This document shows, one piece after another, positions 62,942 through 64,000 of a stretch of 64,000 bases of DNA. The translations under genes were made by a program, and so were the position numbers. Under the pieces are notes generated by a model. The model had not been told where the DNA came from. It searched no databases and saw only the letters and a program-made list of their open reading frames with translations. How positions within the stretch are numbered: the stretch's first letter is position 1; every line of letters begins with the position of its first letter. This DNA is from CAVVJA01 sp963779485 (GTDB taxonomy: Bacteria; Actinomycetota; Actinomycetes; Mycobacteriales; Jatrophihabitantaceae). The DNA lies in contig CAVZYJ010000004.1 in NCBI GenBank assembly GCA_963779485.1, forward strand, positions 1 through 64,000, given 5' to 3'.

Positions 62942-63633
62942 GCGCGGATCTCCGGTTCAGAAGTAGTGAGACGGGGTGCGAGCGCGCTGACTCGTCGGGA
63001 CAGCTCGTCCAGGGCGTTATCGAACGCCGTGTCAGTGCCGAGGCGGACCGGGTCAGGGACCGACCAATGCACGTCAGGCAAGTCTCCGAGTTCCTCGTAG
63101 GCAAGGTCGCAGACCGTGATCATCAGGTCCCCGCGGGCGCGCACCTGGTCGACGTGACGGGGCCGGACCCGATGCAGCGGCAGTCGGTGTCGACGCGCGG
63201 CGGCGACGACGCGCGGCTCGATGTGGCGGCCCGGGTGGGTGCCCGCCGAGGTAACCGGCAGGGCGCTGACGCGCCGCCACAGCGCCGCGGCGAGCTGGGA
63301 GCGGGCGGAGTTGGCGGTACACACGAACAGCACCCGCTTTGCCGCTGGTACCGGGCCAACCATCAGCCGGTCCAGCGTGCCCGGTACCAGCCGGACATAG
63401 CTGCGTCGCCGGTCACCTTCTGACCGGTGACGGGAAACCAGACCCCGGCGTTCGAGAATCTTCAGGTGGTGGGCGAGCAAGTTGGACGGCATGTTCAGCA
63501 GCGCGGCCAGCTCCGAGGGTGATGCGTCACCGACGCTCAGCAGGTCGACGATCCGGAGCCGCGCCGGATCGGCCAGCGCCGCATGCACCGCCGCCCGCCG
63601 CTCTAGCTCAGGGAGAATTCGCTCAGCAGTCAT
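62938..63633 (-). CDS. ArsR regulator fused to a low-molecular-weight phosphatase/arsenate reductase domain
   Basis: 231 residues from ATG 63633. The N-terminal 90 are an ArsR-type winged helix (ELAALLNMPSNLLAHHLKILERRGLV). The C-terminal 130 carry a CTANSARS P-loop at Cys105 and a late DP motif (SVPDP). Fused regulator-reductase proteins occur in arsenic and phosphate-related operons of actinomycetes. It is coupled to arsC. Its DNA target could be the intergenic region with the aquaporin gene. Confidence 0.82.
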   Translation of the reverse strand: MTAERILPELERRAAVHAALADPARLRIVDLLSVGDASPSELAALLNMPSNLLAHHLKILERRGLVSRHRSEGDRRRSYVRLVPGTLDRLMVGPVPAAKRVLFVCTANSARSQLAAALWRRVSALPVTSAGTHPGRHIEPRVVAAARRHRLPLHRVRPRHVDQVRARGDLMITVCDLAYEELGDLPDVHWSVPDPVRLGTDTAFDNALDELSRRVSALAPRLTTSEPEIRA

Positions 63634-63678
63634 TGCCTCAATATTGACTGAGTAAATCGAGTGGGTCAACATGGCGCG

Positions 63679-64000
63679 GTGAACGCCTGCCTGTCACCGA
63701 CGCCACACACAAACGTGTTACCGCGGCGGCTGTTCGCCGAGTTCCTCGGCACCGGACTTCTGGTCACCGTCGTGGTCGGCTCCGGGATAGCGGCGCAGCG
63801 CCTGTCACCAGCCGATGTCGGACTGCAGCTGCTGGAGAACAGCACCGCCACCGCGCTCGGCCTGACCGCGCTGATCCTGATGGTCGGGCCGGTCTCCGGG
63901 GCGCACCTCAACCCGGTCGTCTCGCTCGCCGACTGGATTCTCGGTCACCGCTCCGGCACTGGTCTGTCCGCGCGTCACCTCGCCGCCTACACGCTCGCGC
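63679..64000 (+). CDS. MIP/aquaporin family protein (partial, runs off the window)
   Basis: The visible N-terminus reads a membrane helix with FAEFLGTGLLVTVVVGSG and then GAHLNPVVSLADW, containing the NPV (NPA-type) box of aquaporins. The gene starts at GTG 63679 and is cut by the window end. Aquaporins next to ars genes (AqpS type) conduct arsenite out of the cell. It is divergent from the ArsR-phosphatase fusion. Confidence 0.8.
   Translation, partial: MNACLSPTPHTNVLPRRLFAEFLGTGLLVTVVVGSGIAAQRLSPADVGLQLLENSTATALGLTALILMVGPVSGAHLNPVVSLADWILGHRSGTGLSARHLAAYTLA

Noticed and set aside
1..64000. rRNA, tRNA or CRISPR arrays
   Set aside because: No cloverleaf-like gene, rRNA segment or regularly spaced repeat array was recognised on reading both strands; a dedicated tRNA search was not possible here.

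Overview
The window is high-GC bacterial chromosome of an actinomycete. The evidence is mycothiol synthase (MshD), an F420/PPOX-type oxidoreductase, an HbhA-like cluster, ESX-type WXG100 proteins and many leaderless genes whose start codon lies 6-7 nt after a TANNNT -10 box. Two gene neighbourhoods match, from memory, Mycobacterium tuberculosis Rv0811c-Rv0820 (PabC, nitrobindin, SseC, CysA2, LmeA, GlnR-like regulator, MshD, PstB) and Rv0474-Rv0477 (XRE regulator, HbhA, DUF2516). The genus cannot be fixed from the sequence alone.

Layout. 1-9.7 kb (minus): a YbaB/EbfC-like gene, a small WXG100-like gene and a giant ESX-type polymorphic-toxin-like protein whose frame is broken three times and which runs off the left edge. 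9.8-17.2 kb: a zinc-ribbon protein, a K+ channel, a gene-free stretch with a perfect 23-bp hairpin, AlaX-type editing protein, homocysteine methyltransferase, an ECF sigma/anti-sigma pair, an FAD oxidase and an MmcQ/YjbR protein. 17.2-27.3 kb: PIG-L deacetylase, pstSCAB, mshD, an MFS exporter with a divergent LysR regulator, a GlnR-like regulator and a hydrolase. 27.2-30.8 kb: a small genomic island between 18-bp direct repeats, inserted at the 3' end of the hydrolase gene. It carries small membrane proteins, a low-GC P-loop ATPase split by one frameshift, and a decayed tyrosine integrase. 30.8-43.6 kb: LmeA-like protein, a cysteine-rich leader peptide controlling cysA2-sseC, DsrE, nitrobindin, PabC, Fur, YgfZ, an MMPL transporter, a Rieske lipoprotein, the hbhA cluster and an HTH_42 protein. 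43.6-45.7 kb: a second ECF sigma operon. 46.1-51.0 kb: a three-gene operon (alpha/beta hydrolase, TPR plus trypsin-like protease, SLOG-domain protein) followed directly by an IS1380-family element. 51.0-60.9 kb: orphan HoxX, F420/PPOX protein, VOC and GNAT proteins (one a fusion), a broken pRiA4b ORF-3 gene, an L,D-transpeptidase and a DUF2252 protein. 61.0-64 kb: an arsenic cluster (ArsR, ArsM, ArsC, ArsR-phosphatase fusion, aquaporin).

The best candidate for an undescribed system is the hydrolase/TPR-protease/SLOG operon: tight spacing, translational coupling, two likely effector enzymes and a nucleotide-sensing-type fold, next to an insertion sequence. The 27.2-30.8 kb island is the second candidate.

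Data quality. Single-base indels break otherwise well conserved frames in the giant protein, the 14-15 kb sigma/anti-sigma pair, the PIG-L gene and, very densely, pstS-pstC-pstA-pstB (18.1-22.2 kb). The conserved residues resume in another frame each time, so local sequence errors are more likely than gene decay. Other stretches of 10 kb or more show no breaks. No rRNA, tRNA or CRISPR array was recognised.
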